Shown here piece after piece: positions 1-5,549 of a stretch of 7,001 bases of DNA (positions are counted from its first letter, which is position 1; every line of letters starts with the position of its first letter). A program made the translations under genes and the position numbers. The stretch is from the NCBI GenBank assembly GCA_036562625.1, contig DATCJV010000123.1:1-7001 (forward strand), given 5' to 3'. Under the pieces are notes generated by a model. It saw only the letters and a program-made list of their open reading frames with translations. It had not been told where the DNA came from and did not search any database. The DNA is from DUOH01 sp036562625. GTDB lineage: Bacteria; Bacillota; UBA4882; UBA10575.

Positions 1-100
1 CATGTTCAAAACTATGGTAGTCGCTTTTACCATCCAAAACAGTAAAAATTTTTTCTACAACCGAAAGGACTTTTTCTTCTACTAGACGAACTAAATCCAT
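1..100 (-). CDS. N-terminus of a possible ISLre2/UPF0236-type transposase (partial, runs off left edge)
   Basis: An ATG at 98-100 opens a frame that stays open to the window edge, giving 33 residues that begin MDLVRLVEEKVLSVVEKIF and continue with TVLDGKSDYHSFEH. The short acidic amphipathic helix followed by an aromatic-x-x-F-E segment resembles, from memory, the start of ISLre2 (UPF0236) family transposases. The 3' end, and hence any catalytic residues, lies outside the window. GAGG at 107-110 is 6 nt from the ATG, and a stronger AAGGAGG lies 12 nt away, which is rather far. The gene is followed upstream by an AT-rich stretch and the end of the YlmC gene, as expected if an element had inserted downstream of that operon. 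The family assignment is an inference from a very short segment; it could equally be an unrelated host gene. Confidence in an ORF here is higher than in its identity. Confidence 0.45.
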   Translation of the reverse strand, partial: MDLVRLVEEKVLSVVEKIFTVLDGKSDYHSFEH

Positions 101-157
101 GAGGAACCTCGGCCTCCTTCTGGGGGTTTTCATTCTTAGGCAAATGTGAGGTTCCTC
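101..157 (-). repeat. 10-bp inverted repeat in the leader of the partial left-edge gene
   Basis: GAGGAACCTC at 101-110 is the exact reverse complement of GAGGTTCCTC at 148-157, with a 37-nt loop between. On the minus-strand transcript the 3' arm ends directly against the ATG at 98-100. It contains GAGG, a possible Shine-Dalgarno sequence 6 nt from the start, while a stronger AAGGAGG sits in the loop. A transcript covering both arms could hide the start region; one initiating inside the loop could not. That arrangement is known in several IS families as protection against read-through expression. The match is directly visible; the function is inferred. Confidence 0.6.
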
Positions 158-243
158 TTCTCTTTTCTATAGATCTCTCCTCCGTCAAATCTACAATAAT
201 TTTACACTAACATGGAAATTTCAGTCATCCGAGACTATCCACT

Positions 244-516
244 CTACTTTGATGACAAATCAATATAAGCGCCGTCGGCATGCTCCGGAAGTTCGACCAA
301 GATTACGTCCTGGCCGATCCGGATAATCTTATTCCAAGGAATCACGATCTCCTCATGCTTGCCGAATAACCAGAAAAACTTGCCGGTGCCGGGCGCAACC
401 AGAGCCGTAATTCTCCCGGTGTGCGGATCAATCTCCAGATCAGTAGGGTACCCCATCTTCTTGCCATCCAGGATATTCACAATTTCCCTGGCTCGCAACT
501 CCGAAGTCTTGGCCAT
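244..516 (-). CDS. ylmC: YlmC/YmxH family PRC-barrel protein
   Basis: This 90-residue protein matches the small PRC-barrel family called YlmC/YmxH, annotated as sporulation-associated in spore-forming Firmicutes; its molecular role is not known in detail. Recognisable elements are the opening strand SELRAREIVNILDGKKMGYP (residues 5-24), the D..TGRI turn (about 30-36), the signature IPW (59-61) and the closing IGQDVILVE strand (67-75). The protein is cytoplasmic, with no signal or membrane segment. I place the start at the ATG at 514-516. A TTG directly upstream (517-519) is in frame and would add one residue, and the GGGAGGGG stretch at about 527-534 could serve either. It lies about 76 nt downstream of the methyltransferase gene, with a TATAAT sequence in the gap, so it may be co-transcribed, separately initiated or both. 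Length is normal for the family. Confidence 0.85.
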   Translation of the reverse strand: MAKTSELRAREIVNILDGKKMGYPTDLEIDPHTGRITALVAPGTGKFFWLFGKHEEIVIPWNKIIRIGQDVILVELPEHADGAYIDLSSK

Positions 517-544
517 CAAGGCAGTCCCCTCCCATCGCCCCTAC

Positions 545-550
545 ATTATA
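545..550 (-). promoter_or_regulatory. Possible -10 element upstream of the YlmC gene
   Basis: Minus-strand TATAAT occurs at 545-550 in the gap between the methyltransferase stop and the YlmC start, about 29 nt before the ATG. A T-rich run lies upstream (560-566), but no TTGACA-like -35 is seen at the right distance. It would give a transcript with a short leader carrying the GGGAGGGG ribosome site. Only the hexamer supports it, so this may be chance. Confidence 0.3.
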
Positions 551-592
551 TGCAGAAGACAAAAAAAGAGTGCCCTGAAGAGAAGTACGCCC

Positions 593-1375
593 CTAACCTC
601 TGCACAGAAAGAAGATTCTTTCTTCGTCCGGAGCGGGAGGAGTAAAGGAAAAAGCCCCAAACACCTCAATGGAAGAGAAACCGGCCTGCTTGGCCAGATC
701 AACAAAGTCATTTATCGAATATGCCCTTTGGATATGAGTTTCGTGGAAATGACGAAAAAGCTCTCCTCTTTTCCGCAGAAAAAAATCCAACTCCATCCGG
801 CAGATCCCGCTCTGTTGGTCAAAAGTGTTAAACCAAATATAGGCCGAGTTTTGATAAGTGTCCGCAAATACATTGTCTCCCAATACATTTGCATACTTAT
901 AGCAGGAGTTCAAGTCGGCAATAAAAACACCCTGCGGTGATAGAAGCTTTTTGACCCTGGATAATACTTCCTGTAAATCCTGTGGGGAAGTAATATAATT
1001 CAAACTGTCACAAAGGCAAGTAATCAAAGGAAACTCCGCAACAAGCTCCAATTCCCGCAAGTCCTGACAGAATAAACGAGGCCTGGTCTGGAACCTGCTC
1101 AGCCTCTCTTCCGCCACTGCCAGCATGGAAGGGGAAAGATCCACCCCTGTCCCTTCCCAGCCCCGTTCCGCCATGAGCTCCAGAAATATTCCTGTTCCGC
1201 AAGCCAGGTCCAGCACAGGGCCAGGTTGGGTAATCCCGTACCGTTGAGCCTGGGCAGTCACGTACGAAGCCCAAGCCGGATAGGGCAACTCCTCCATCAT
1301 TTCATCATAGACCAAAGCAAAATCCTGATAAGAATTTATGCCTTCTTCATATCTATCCTTATCTACTGAGGGCAT
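593..1375 (-). CDS. Class I SAM-dependent methyltransferase
   Basis: This 260-residue cytoplasmic protein has the Rossmann-type methyltransferase fold. Motif I VLDLACGTG is at residues 54-62, the acidic residue that binds the SAM ribose is D79 in GVDLSPSM, QDLREL (104-109) marks the next strand, CDSLNYI (122-128) motif IV, and LSPQGVFIADLNS (145-157) the post-motif strand. The N-terminal YDEMMEELPYPAW segment is common in small-molecule methyltransferases of Firmicutes. The C-terminal half, rich in aromatic residues, probably forms the substrate lid; the substrate cannot be told from the sequence. I chose the ATG at 1373-1375 because AAGGAG lies 9 nt upstream; a TTG at 1402 is in frame but has no comparable site. 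The start overlaps the end of the NusG_II gene by 17 nt, which suggests translational coupling. Confidence 0.88.
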   Translation of the reverse strand: MPSVDKDRYEEGINSYQDFALVYDEMMEELPYPAWASYVTAQAQRYGITQPGPVLDLACGTGIFLELMAERGWEGTGVDLSPSMLAVAEERLSRFQTRPRLFCQDLRELELVAEFPLITCLCDSLNYITSPQDLQEVLSRVKKLLSPQGVFIADLNSCYKYANVLGDNVFADTYQNSAYIWFNTFDQQSGICRMELDFFLRKRGELFRHFHETHIQRAYSINDFVDLAKQAGFSSIEVFGAFSFTPPAPDEERIFFLCRG

Positions 1376-1736
1376 CGACACTCTCTCCTTCAGTCCCGAC
1401 AATCCGGATCACTAGTTTATTTGGCACACAGAGAATGGACTCGCCTGGCCTCCTGATCCACCCGGTATGGGAGCAGATCCGACGGGGACAGAGCCCCTCC
1501 ATGTCTTGGAGCCTGACCGCCCCGTTATCGACTTCAAGTACGGCTTGTCCGCGTTCCAATGGAATCAAGTACCGGCCGGACTGATCCGGGGATAACTCCA
1601 GATTCAATATTGTTTCTCCGTTAACGGTAACCACCACCTGAGCAGCGCGGGGAGAATCACCCCACACCCGCCATCCCATCAGTGTTAAACCGAGGATCAA
1701 CAGGACTGCCATTAACCAGCGGTCTGCCGTAGTCAA
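1359..1736 (-). CDS. NusG domain II-containing membrane-anchored protein (DUF1312-like)
   Basis: This 125-residue protein has one N-terminal membrane segment (about residues 7-23) followed by an extracytoplasmic domain of the NusG_II type, named after an insert in some NusG proteins; its function is not established. The hallmark is near the C-terminus: CPRRICSHTGWIRRPGESIL, then CVPNKLVI, with three conserved cysteines and the GWI, P and CVPN elements of the family. I place the start at the TTG at 1734-1736 because GGGAGGGGAG (1741-1750) is an excellent Shine-Dalgarno site about 8 nt upstream and lies inside any longer version. The longer form starts with GTG at 1758-1760, two bases after the GDT1 stop. 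The gene sits between a cation transporter and a methyltransferase in a tight operon; the family is common beside membrane genes in Firmicutes. Confidence 0.87.
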   Translation of the reverse strand: MTTADRWLMAVLLILGLTLMGWRVWGDSPRAAQVVVTVNGETILNLELSPDQSGRYLIPLERGQAVLEVDNGAVRLQDMEGLCPRRICSHTGWIRRPGESILCVPNKLVIRIVGTEGESVDALSR

Positions 1737-1740
1737 TGTG

Positions 1741-1750
1741 CTCCCCTCCC
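1741..1750 (-). promoter_or_regulatory. Ribosome-binding site that sets the NusG_II gene start
   Basis: GGGAGGGGAG on the minus strand, with GGAGG ending 8 nt before the TTG at 1736. It favours that TTG over the upstream in-frame GTG at 1760, which has only weak purine sequence ahead of it. Confidence 0.6.
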
Positions 1751-1762
1751 TTCCTTCCACAT

Positions 1763-2050
1763 TTACTTCACAATTTCACCTAAAGCCTGCCAGAATACGA
1801 CCGCCCCAATGCCGATAAAGAGAAAAGCCGCTCCCAACCGGAGATAAGGCGGAGGAATATAACGGGTGACCGCGTCCCCGAAGAGCACACCGATTAAAGT
1901 AACAGCGGCTAAAGCCAGGACCGACCCGGAAAAAACCTCCCAGGGCGCTTTGGATTGAGTAGCCAAAGTAAAGACCGCCAATTGCGTCTTGTCACCCAAC
2001 TCCGCCACAAACAACGTGGCAAAGGCCATAAAAAAAACCTTCCAGTTCAA
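1763..2050 (-). CDS. TMEM165/GDT1 (UPF0016) family cation transporter, single-domain form
   Basis: This 95-residue, highly hydrophobic protein has the family signature E-L-G-D-K-T at residues 17-22, the E-x-G-D-(K/R)-(S/T) motif whose acidic residues line the ion path. About three membrane helices are visible (roughly 3-25, 37-57, 69-91). Characterised members move Mn2+, and in some organisms Ca2+ or H+, across membranes; bacterial ones are mostly Mn exporters. Complete transporters have two copies of this half-domain, so this version should dimerise with itself or with a partner encoded elsewhere; none is in the window. The start is a TTG at 2048-2050 supported by GAGGTGGAG (2056-2064) 5-8 nt upstream; the next Met is inside the first helix. 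It heads the operon with the NusG_II and methyltransferase genes and has a long leader that can pair with its ribosome site. Confidence 0.9.
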   Translation of the reverse strand: MNWKVFFMAFATLFVAELGDKTQLAVFTLATQSKAPWEVFSGSVLALAAVTLIGVLFGDAVTRYIPPPYLRLGAAFLFIGIGAVVFWQALGEIVK

Positions 2051-2053
2051 TAA

Positions 2054-2124
2054 GTCTCCACCTCATTATCTAAATATATTTGCCGCCACCCCCGGACAGA
2101 CTTATTATTACTCCCGGTGGAGAC
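2054..2124 (-). promoter_or_regulatory. Leader of the GDT1 gene with a 9-nt anti-Shine-Dalgarno segment
   Basis: In the minus-strand transcript GTCTCCACC (2116-2124) is perfectly complementary to GGTGGAGAC (2054-2062), which contains the GDT1 ribosome-binding site. The 53 nt between them include GGTGG at 2086-2090, which could instead pair with the CCACC of the upstream arm and free the ribosome site. Two exclusive pairings of this kind are the usual design of a translational switch. UPF0016 genes are frequently controlled by the Mn-sensing yybP-ykoY riboswitch, but I do not find that consensus here. The complementarity is seen; a regulatory role is inferred. Confidence 0.45.
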
Positions 2125-2183
2125 CTTTATTTTTGCGGTCGGAACAAATATCGGATCATAGCTGTATCTCGAAGAGGCAAAAC

Positions 2184-2189
2184 ATTATA
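2184..2189 (-). promoter_or_regulatory. Possible -10 of the promoter for the GDT1 operon
   Basis: A consensus TATAAT lies on the minus strand at 2184-2189, just downstream of the tRNA-His terminator. It would start transcription near 2177 and give a leader of about 125 nt. The -35 position falls in the T-run of the terminator and has no good match, so the promoter may be weak or helped by another factor. An operon start is expected here because a terminator separates the tRNA from GDT1. Confidence 0.45.
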
Positions 2190-2201
2190 AACTGGAAAGG
2201 A

Positions 2202-2228
2202 TAAAAAAATAAGAGGGTTCCCGCCCTC
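2202..2228 (-). terminator. Intrinsic terminator of tRNA-His
   Basis: The minus strand reads GAGGG, loop CGGGAA, CCCTC (stem arms 2224-2228 and 2213-2217), then TTATTTTTTTA. A 5-bp GC-rich stem with a long T-run, starting about 16 nt after the tRNA CCA end, is a typical factor-independent terminator. Confidence 0.8.
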
Positions 2229-2244
2229 GTCTTCGTTGAAGTAT

Positions 2245-2321
2245 TGGGGTGAACGGAGGGATTCGAACCCTCGACCTCCAGGGCCACAACCTGGCGCTCT
2301 AACCAGCTGAGCTACGCCCAC
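2245..2321 (-). tRNA. tRNA-His, anticodon GTG
   Basis: The minus strand folds into a full cloverleaf. The acceptor stem is GTGGGCG (2315-2321) with CGTTCAC (2249-2255), the D arm contains GCTCAGCTGGTTAGAGC, the anticodon stem is CCAGG/CCTGG around loop TTGTGGC (anticodon 2285-2287, GTG), and the T arm is GAGGG TTCGAAT CCCTC. It carries the histidine identity marks: an extra G at position -1 (2322) facing the C discriminator (2248). The CCA end is encoded (2245-2247). The gene stands alone between the secretin gene and the GDT1 operon and has its own promoter and terminator. Confidence 0.97.
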
Positions 2322-2336
2322 CATGTCGCAAAAAGT

Positions 2337-2365
2337 ATAATACCATAATAAAGCTCATACGTCAA
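2337..2365 (-). promoter_or_regulatory. Sigma-A-type promoter of tRNA-His
   Basis: The minus strand has TTGACG (2360-2365), a 17-nt spacer, and TATTAT (2337-2342). Transcription would begin near 2329-2330, leaving only about 7 nt before the mature tRNA, as is usual for stable RNA genes. Confidence 0.75.
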
Positions 2366-2396
2366 TAGGGCAAAATCTGCTGAGCAAAAAGGGGCG

Positions 2397-2418
2397 AAAA
2401 ACAATTTTCAAGAAAATT
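2397..2418 (-). terminator. Weak terminator candidate after the secretin gene
   Basis: The minus strand has AATTTT, tetraloop CTTG, AAAATT, then GTTTTT about 45 nt after the secretin stop codon. The position suits the end of the operon, but the stem is only six A-T pairs and would be unstable, so efficient termination is doubtful. Confidence 0.35.
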
Positions 2419-2462
2419 TCTCACCGCGCCCATCTTGTCACCGTCCAGATAAAAAATGCATA

Positions 2463-5006
2463 CTACTGCGCAACAGAGATTTGCACGTTTTCCCGCAGCT
2501 CCTCACTGTACTTTTGCAATACATCCGGCTCACTGTCGCCTGTTTCTCCTCCCTCACCTTGATCCGCGCCGGAGAGCAGGTGCGGGGTGATCACGATCAC
2601 AAACTCAGTCTCTTCCTTTATCACACTTTTGCTTTTAAACAATAAGCCCAACAAAGGGATCTCTCCTAGGATCGGAACTTTCCTCTCTTCAATGCTATTT
2701 CTGGTTTGCACCAGGCCGCTGATGACAATGGTATCGCCATTTTTGACCCTAATCGTTGACTGGGTTGAACTCTCGCTAGTCGCAGGCAGATCTGTCGACT
2801 CCGTAGGATCAATTCCTCCGATGGTCTGGGTAAATTTCGGTGAAATCTCCAGAGTAATCTCATTACTGGCTGAAATCCAAGGCACCAGCTTCATTTGGAT
2901 ACCGGTCTTGACCTCCACCAGTTTCTTCTCGGTCAAGGGCTCACCGTCGGCGTTGGTGATGGAAGAAGTAACTTCAATCGTCCGCGGATAGTTGGAGATA
3001 CAGTTAAAATCAGCCGCGCACCCGTTTAAAGTGGTAATCTGCGGGTTGGCCAAGAGCTTGGCCGTGCCGTTCTTCACCTTTGCCTGCAGACCGGCTTTGA
3101 TTTTCGTAGTGGCGGAGGAACCGGGGATTAACAGATCCGCGATCAGATCTCCGTCAAACACGATTTTTTCTTTAACATTTTCTGCATCTGTGGAGTAGGT
3201 CAGCCCCAGACTCCGGTCCTTGCTCCTGTTGATCTGAACCACCATCACATCAAAGAGGATCAAGGGGTTAGCCACATCAATCGCCTGCAGATACCGCTGT
3301 ACACGATTGATCTGGACGGTGGTTCCGGTTACCGCCAGCGCATTGGCTTCTTTGATCACTAAAATATCATTCTTCGGCAGACTGGGTGGAAAGAGCTTTA
3401 AAGCCTCTTCCGCTTTGAGATGAGACAATCTGATCAACTCTGTCTTTAACTGGTTTTCCGGCCGGTCGACAGTCTCCAAATAACCCACGAATAACTGGTG
3501 CAGGGTGGGAGCGGCGCTCACCAGCAAAGCATTTTGTTCCTTGAAGAGGACGATATTGCCCCGGGGGAAGCTGGGGGGCAGGCTGTTAAAGACGTATTCC
3601 ACGTTGGTATACTCCAAAGTGTACAGCCGGGATTCGATTAACTCCACAGTCTCCGGCCGCAGATTCGTCCCATCGCCGATTAAGTATACTCCGTCCGTTT
3701 TTTTATAGGTAAAAGGCGTTCCCTTCAGCAAAAAATCGAAGGCTTCTTCCAGAGTAACATCTCTGACGATCAGGTTGTTCACGGAGTAATTCACGTGGTT
3801 GAAGATGATGATATTCTCCCCTGCTTTCTGCGCTATCTCCGACAAAGCCTGTGCTAGAGGGGCGTTGGTCATTTCCAGATAGAATAATTTGCTTTCTTGG
3901 TCGAAATCAATGCGCATATTCGGTTGCGACCGGCTCCTTCTGACGAAATAATGGCCGGTTCGTTTTTCCAGCGAGAAGTTGTTCGCCTCCAATAGGGTAT
4001 ATAAGCCGGTTTCCAGAGGAAGCTCTTGAAAACGCAGGGTGATTGCCCCTCTGACCTCCTGTTCGTACAGGATGTTGATCCCGCATTGCCGGGAGATCTC
4101 CTCCAAAACCCGGGTGATGTCAGTATTGTTTACTTCCACACTCAATAGCCCGTCTTTATAGAGGATATGGGTCCGGCCCATACCTTTGGTAATTCTATAG
4201 ACCTTCTCCCCTTCGCTGATTAGAGAGAGGTTATTGGTGGAACACAAGATATGTAAACCCGTCTGCAAAGGCAAGCTTTTGAAGAAAGCCGTCACTCTGC
4301 TCTGCAGATCGCTGTCGGTCAGGATCGAAACGCCGGTCCTCTCCGTTAATTCTCTGGCCACTTCTTTCAGATCCGCGTTGGCGGCGTCCAGGGAGAGCAA
4401 CCCCTCTTCCCATTGCATATAGAAATGCTCGACCGGGCTGGTTTTTTTGGTGAAAACATAATAATTATGCTCTTTTTTCATATTGTACCCGCCCCGTTCG
4501 GCAATGACGCCCAAGAGGGTGGGCAGATCCACATTATACAGGGCAATGGTGATCCGTTCTTGAGCGCTGGAGGGAAAGATGATATTAACCTTGGAATCTT
4601 CGCTGATTCTCCGGAGAACACTGCCTAAAGCGGCGTCTTGTAAAACAGCGGTATACATCTCCCCCTCTTTTTTAAGCTCAATTCCATGTTCCAGGTTGGG
4701 AAGGATTTTGTATAAATTATTCTCCTGTTTAACCATGAAACCATATTCCGCCCCCAGGATCTTCAGGACTTGGTCGAAGGTGACCTGCTGCAAGTGGATG
4801 GTCACCCGTCCTTGCACCCCCGGATCGATCAATAAGTTAACCTGCTCCAATTCGGCCAAAGCCCGCAATACGTCATGGAGGTCGGTATTTTTAAAATCCA
4901 AATCTCTTTTGGCGCCGGCCGCTTCTCCACTGAAAGACAGGAAGCAGCAGGCTACCAGGATCAGCAAAGGAAGAGAAAACCGTTTCCATCGCAAAATACT
5001 TACCAC
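2463..5006 (-). CDS. pilQ: PilQ/GspD family outer-membrane secretin with an expanded periplasmic region
   Basis: This 847-residue protein should form the outer-membrane gate for a type IV pilus or type II secretion machine. After a signal sequence come five tandem STN/N0-like repeats of about 70 residues (roughly 35-102, 117-186, 202-274, 286-356, 373-444), each with the pattern L-x-x-V-L-x-x-I/L-x-x-x-x-x-x-N-I/L-L. Two N1-like secretin_N repeats follow (458-515 and 519-578), each with PPSxP and an (E)xNAL strand. The C-terminal secretin domain (about 582-810) has the signatures VKNGDTIVISGL (754-765) and VPILGEIPLLGLLF (777-790). I prefer the GTG at 5004-5006 because GGGAGG lies 7 nt upstream; an in-frame ATG at 5028-5030 has no ribosome site but starts 11 nt after the PilP stop. 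The signal region holds a lipobox-like LVAC (17-20) and a possible signal peptidase I site after AGA (about 32). Last gene of the operon. Confidence 0.93.
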   Translation of the reverse strand: MVSILRWKRFSLPLLILVACCFLSFSGEAAGAKRDLDFKNTDLHDVLRALAELEQVNLLIDPGVQGRVTIHLQQVTFDQVLKILGAEYGFMVKQENNLYKILPNLEHGIELKKEGEMYTAVLQDAALGSVLRRISEDSKVNIIFPSSAQERITIALYNVDLPTLLGVIAERGGYNMKKEHNYYVFTKKTSPVEHFYMQWEEGLLSLDAANADLKEVARELTERTGVSILTDSDLQSRVTAFFKSLPLQTGLHILCSTNNLSLISEGEKVYRITKGMGRTHILYKDGLLSVEVNNTDITRVLEEISRQCGINILYEQEVRGAITLRFQELPLETGLYTLLEANNFSLEKRTGHYFVRRSRSQPNMRIDFDQESKLFYLEMTNAPLAQALSEIAQKAGENIIIFNHVNYSVNNLIVRDVTLEEAFDFLLKGTPFTYKKTDGVYLIGDGTNLRPETVELIESRLYTLEYTNVEYVFNSLPPSFPRGNIVLFKEQNALLVSAAPTLHQLFVGYLETVDRPENQLKTELIRLSHLKAEEALKLFPPSLPKNDILVIKEANALAVTGTTVQINRVQRYLQAIDVANPLILFDVMVVQINRSKDRSLGLTYSTDAENVKEKIVFDGDLIADLLIPGSSATTKIKAGLQAKVKNGTAKLLANPQITTLNGCAADFNCISNYPRTIEVTSSITNADGEPLTEKKLVEVKTGIQMKLVPWISASNEITLEISPKFTQTIGGIDPTESTDLPATSESSTQSTIRVKNGDTIVISGLVQTRNSIEERKVPILGEIPLLGLLFKSKSVIKEETEFVIVITPHLLSGADQGEGGETGDSEPDVLQKYSEELRENVQISVAQ
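3675..4904 (-). repeat. Region encoding five tandem STN/N0-like secretin repeats
   Basis: Five protein-level repeats of about 70 residues lie in tandem in the secretin. Each has a short strand, an amphipathic helix L-x-x-V/A-L/A-x-x-I/L, an N/S-I/L-L/I strand, a T-I/A/L-x-x-x-x-V/L-x-L/F segment and a closing Y-x-V/I-x strand. They are diverged in DNA and amino acids, so the duplications are old. Confidence 0.7.
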
Positions 5007-5012
5007 AACATT

Positions 5013-5019
5013 TCCTCCC
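5013..5019 (-). promoter_or_regulatory. Ribosome-binding site that sets the secretin start
   Basis: Minus-strand GGGAGGA, with GGAGG 7 nt before the GTG at 5006. It lies inside the longer reading frame that begins at the ATG at 5030, so it supports the shorter protein. Confidence 0.55.
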
Positions 5020-5041
5020 AACCGTTTCATAGTGTGGTGGA

Positions 5042-5500
5042 TTAGTGCCCGGTAGATTCCTCCTGTATTTTTAGGATAATGTTTCCGCCATCCTTGGATA
5101 ATTCCACTTGACTGCGGTTGATCCGCCTAACCTGCGCGCCGAAGAGCCAATCCCCTTCCTGCACAATCCAGCTCCGGTAAGGAGGCCTGGCCTCCTCCAG
5201 AATGGCCAGCCTACGCTCGCCGAGGATCAACCCGTTAAAGTACAGGCTGGGAAAGGCTTCGGGCGTCCGGGGACGTTCCCGCTCAGGAAAGAAGGGGTTA
5301 CCGGCGATCACTACCTGATCCCGGAGGTTCTCCGTCCGCTCCGTAGAGACGCTGTTTTGAAGAGCCGACGCAGAGTAGGGAGGGGTTTGTGCAGTAGGGT
5401 CATAAATCCACCACTGCCGGAAAGAGTAAATAAAGAAAGTTAAGCCGCCCAGGGCTACCACGCCGGATAAAATAAGCATCTGTCTTGTCTTATCCTTCAT
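5042..5500 (-). CDS. pilP: PilP/GspC-like inner-membrane pilus or secretion assembly protein
   Basis: This 152-residue protein has a short basic N-terminus, one membrane segment (about residues 9-26), a flexible polar linker (30-66) and a small beta domain. The pattern is that of the PilP/GspC homology region: GNPFFPERE (67-75), LYFNGLILGERRLAILEE (86-103), SWIVQEGDWLFGAQVRRI (110-127), and VELSKDGGNIILKI (132-145). In known systems this domain links the inner-membrane PilN-PilO platform to the N0 domain of the secretin. Classic PilP is usually a lipoprotein; here the anchor is a membrane helix, as in GspC. The start is the ATG at 5498-5500, with GGAGGA 7 nt upstream; an in-frame GTG at 5518 is less well supported. 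The secretin gene begins 35 nt downstream from its GTG, or 11 nt from the alternative ATG. Confidence 0.8.
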   Translation of the reverse strand: MKDKTRQMLILSGVVALGGLTFFIYSFRQWWIYDPTAQTPPYSASALQNSVSTERTENLRDQVVIAGNPFFPERERPRTPEAFPSLYFNGLILGERRLAILEEARPPYRSWIVQEGDWLFGAQVRRINRSQVELSKDGGNIILKIQEESTGH

Positions 5501-5507
5501 CTTGCGC

Positions 5508-5513
5508 TCCTCC
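5508..5513 (-). promoter_or_regulatory. Ribosome-binding site of the PilP-like gene
   Basis: Minus-strand GGAGGA with a 7-nt spacer to the ATG at 5500. It decides for that ATG against the upstream GTG at 5518, which overlaps this element's upstream flank. Confidence 0.6.
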
Positions 5514-5549
5514 AACACCCTGCAGTCTGCCGTGGCCTCCTGCTTCTCC

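Noticed and set aside
359..940. Long plus-strand open frame opposite the YlmC and methyltransferase genes
   Set aside because: It overlaps two well-supported minus-strand genes over its full length, has low-complexity, family-free protein sequence, and no convincing ribosome site. It is a shadow frame.
2051..2177. Canonical yybP-ykoY manganese riboswitch before GDT1
   Set aside because: A GGGAGTA sequence is present near 2109-2115, but the rest of the conserved core is not found, and the space between it and the ribosome site is too short for the normal fold. I therefore report only an unclassified leader with anti-Shine-Dalgarno pairing.
2365..2432. Short minus-strand frame after the secretin gene, reading MGAVRNFLENC and ending at the TGA in the tRNA promoter
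   Set aside because: It is only about 23 codons, has a poor ribosome site, overlaps the terminator candidate and the tRNA-His -35 element, and matches nothing known.
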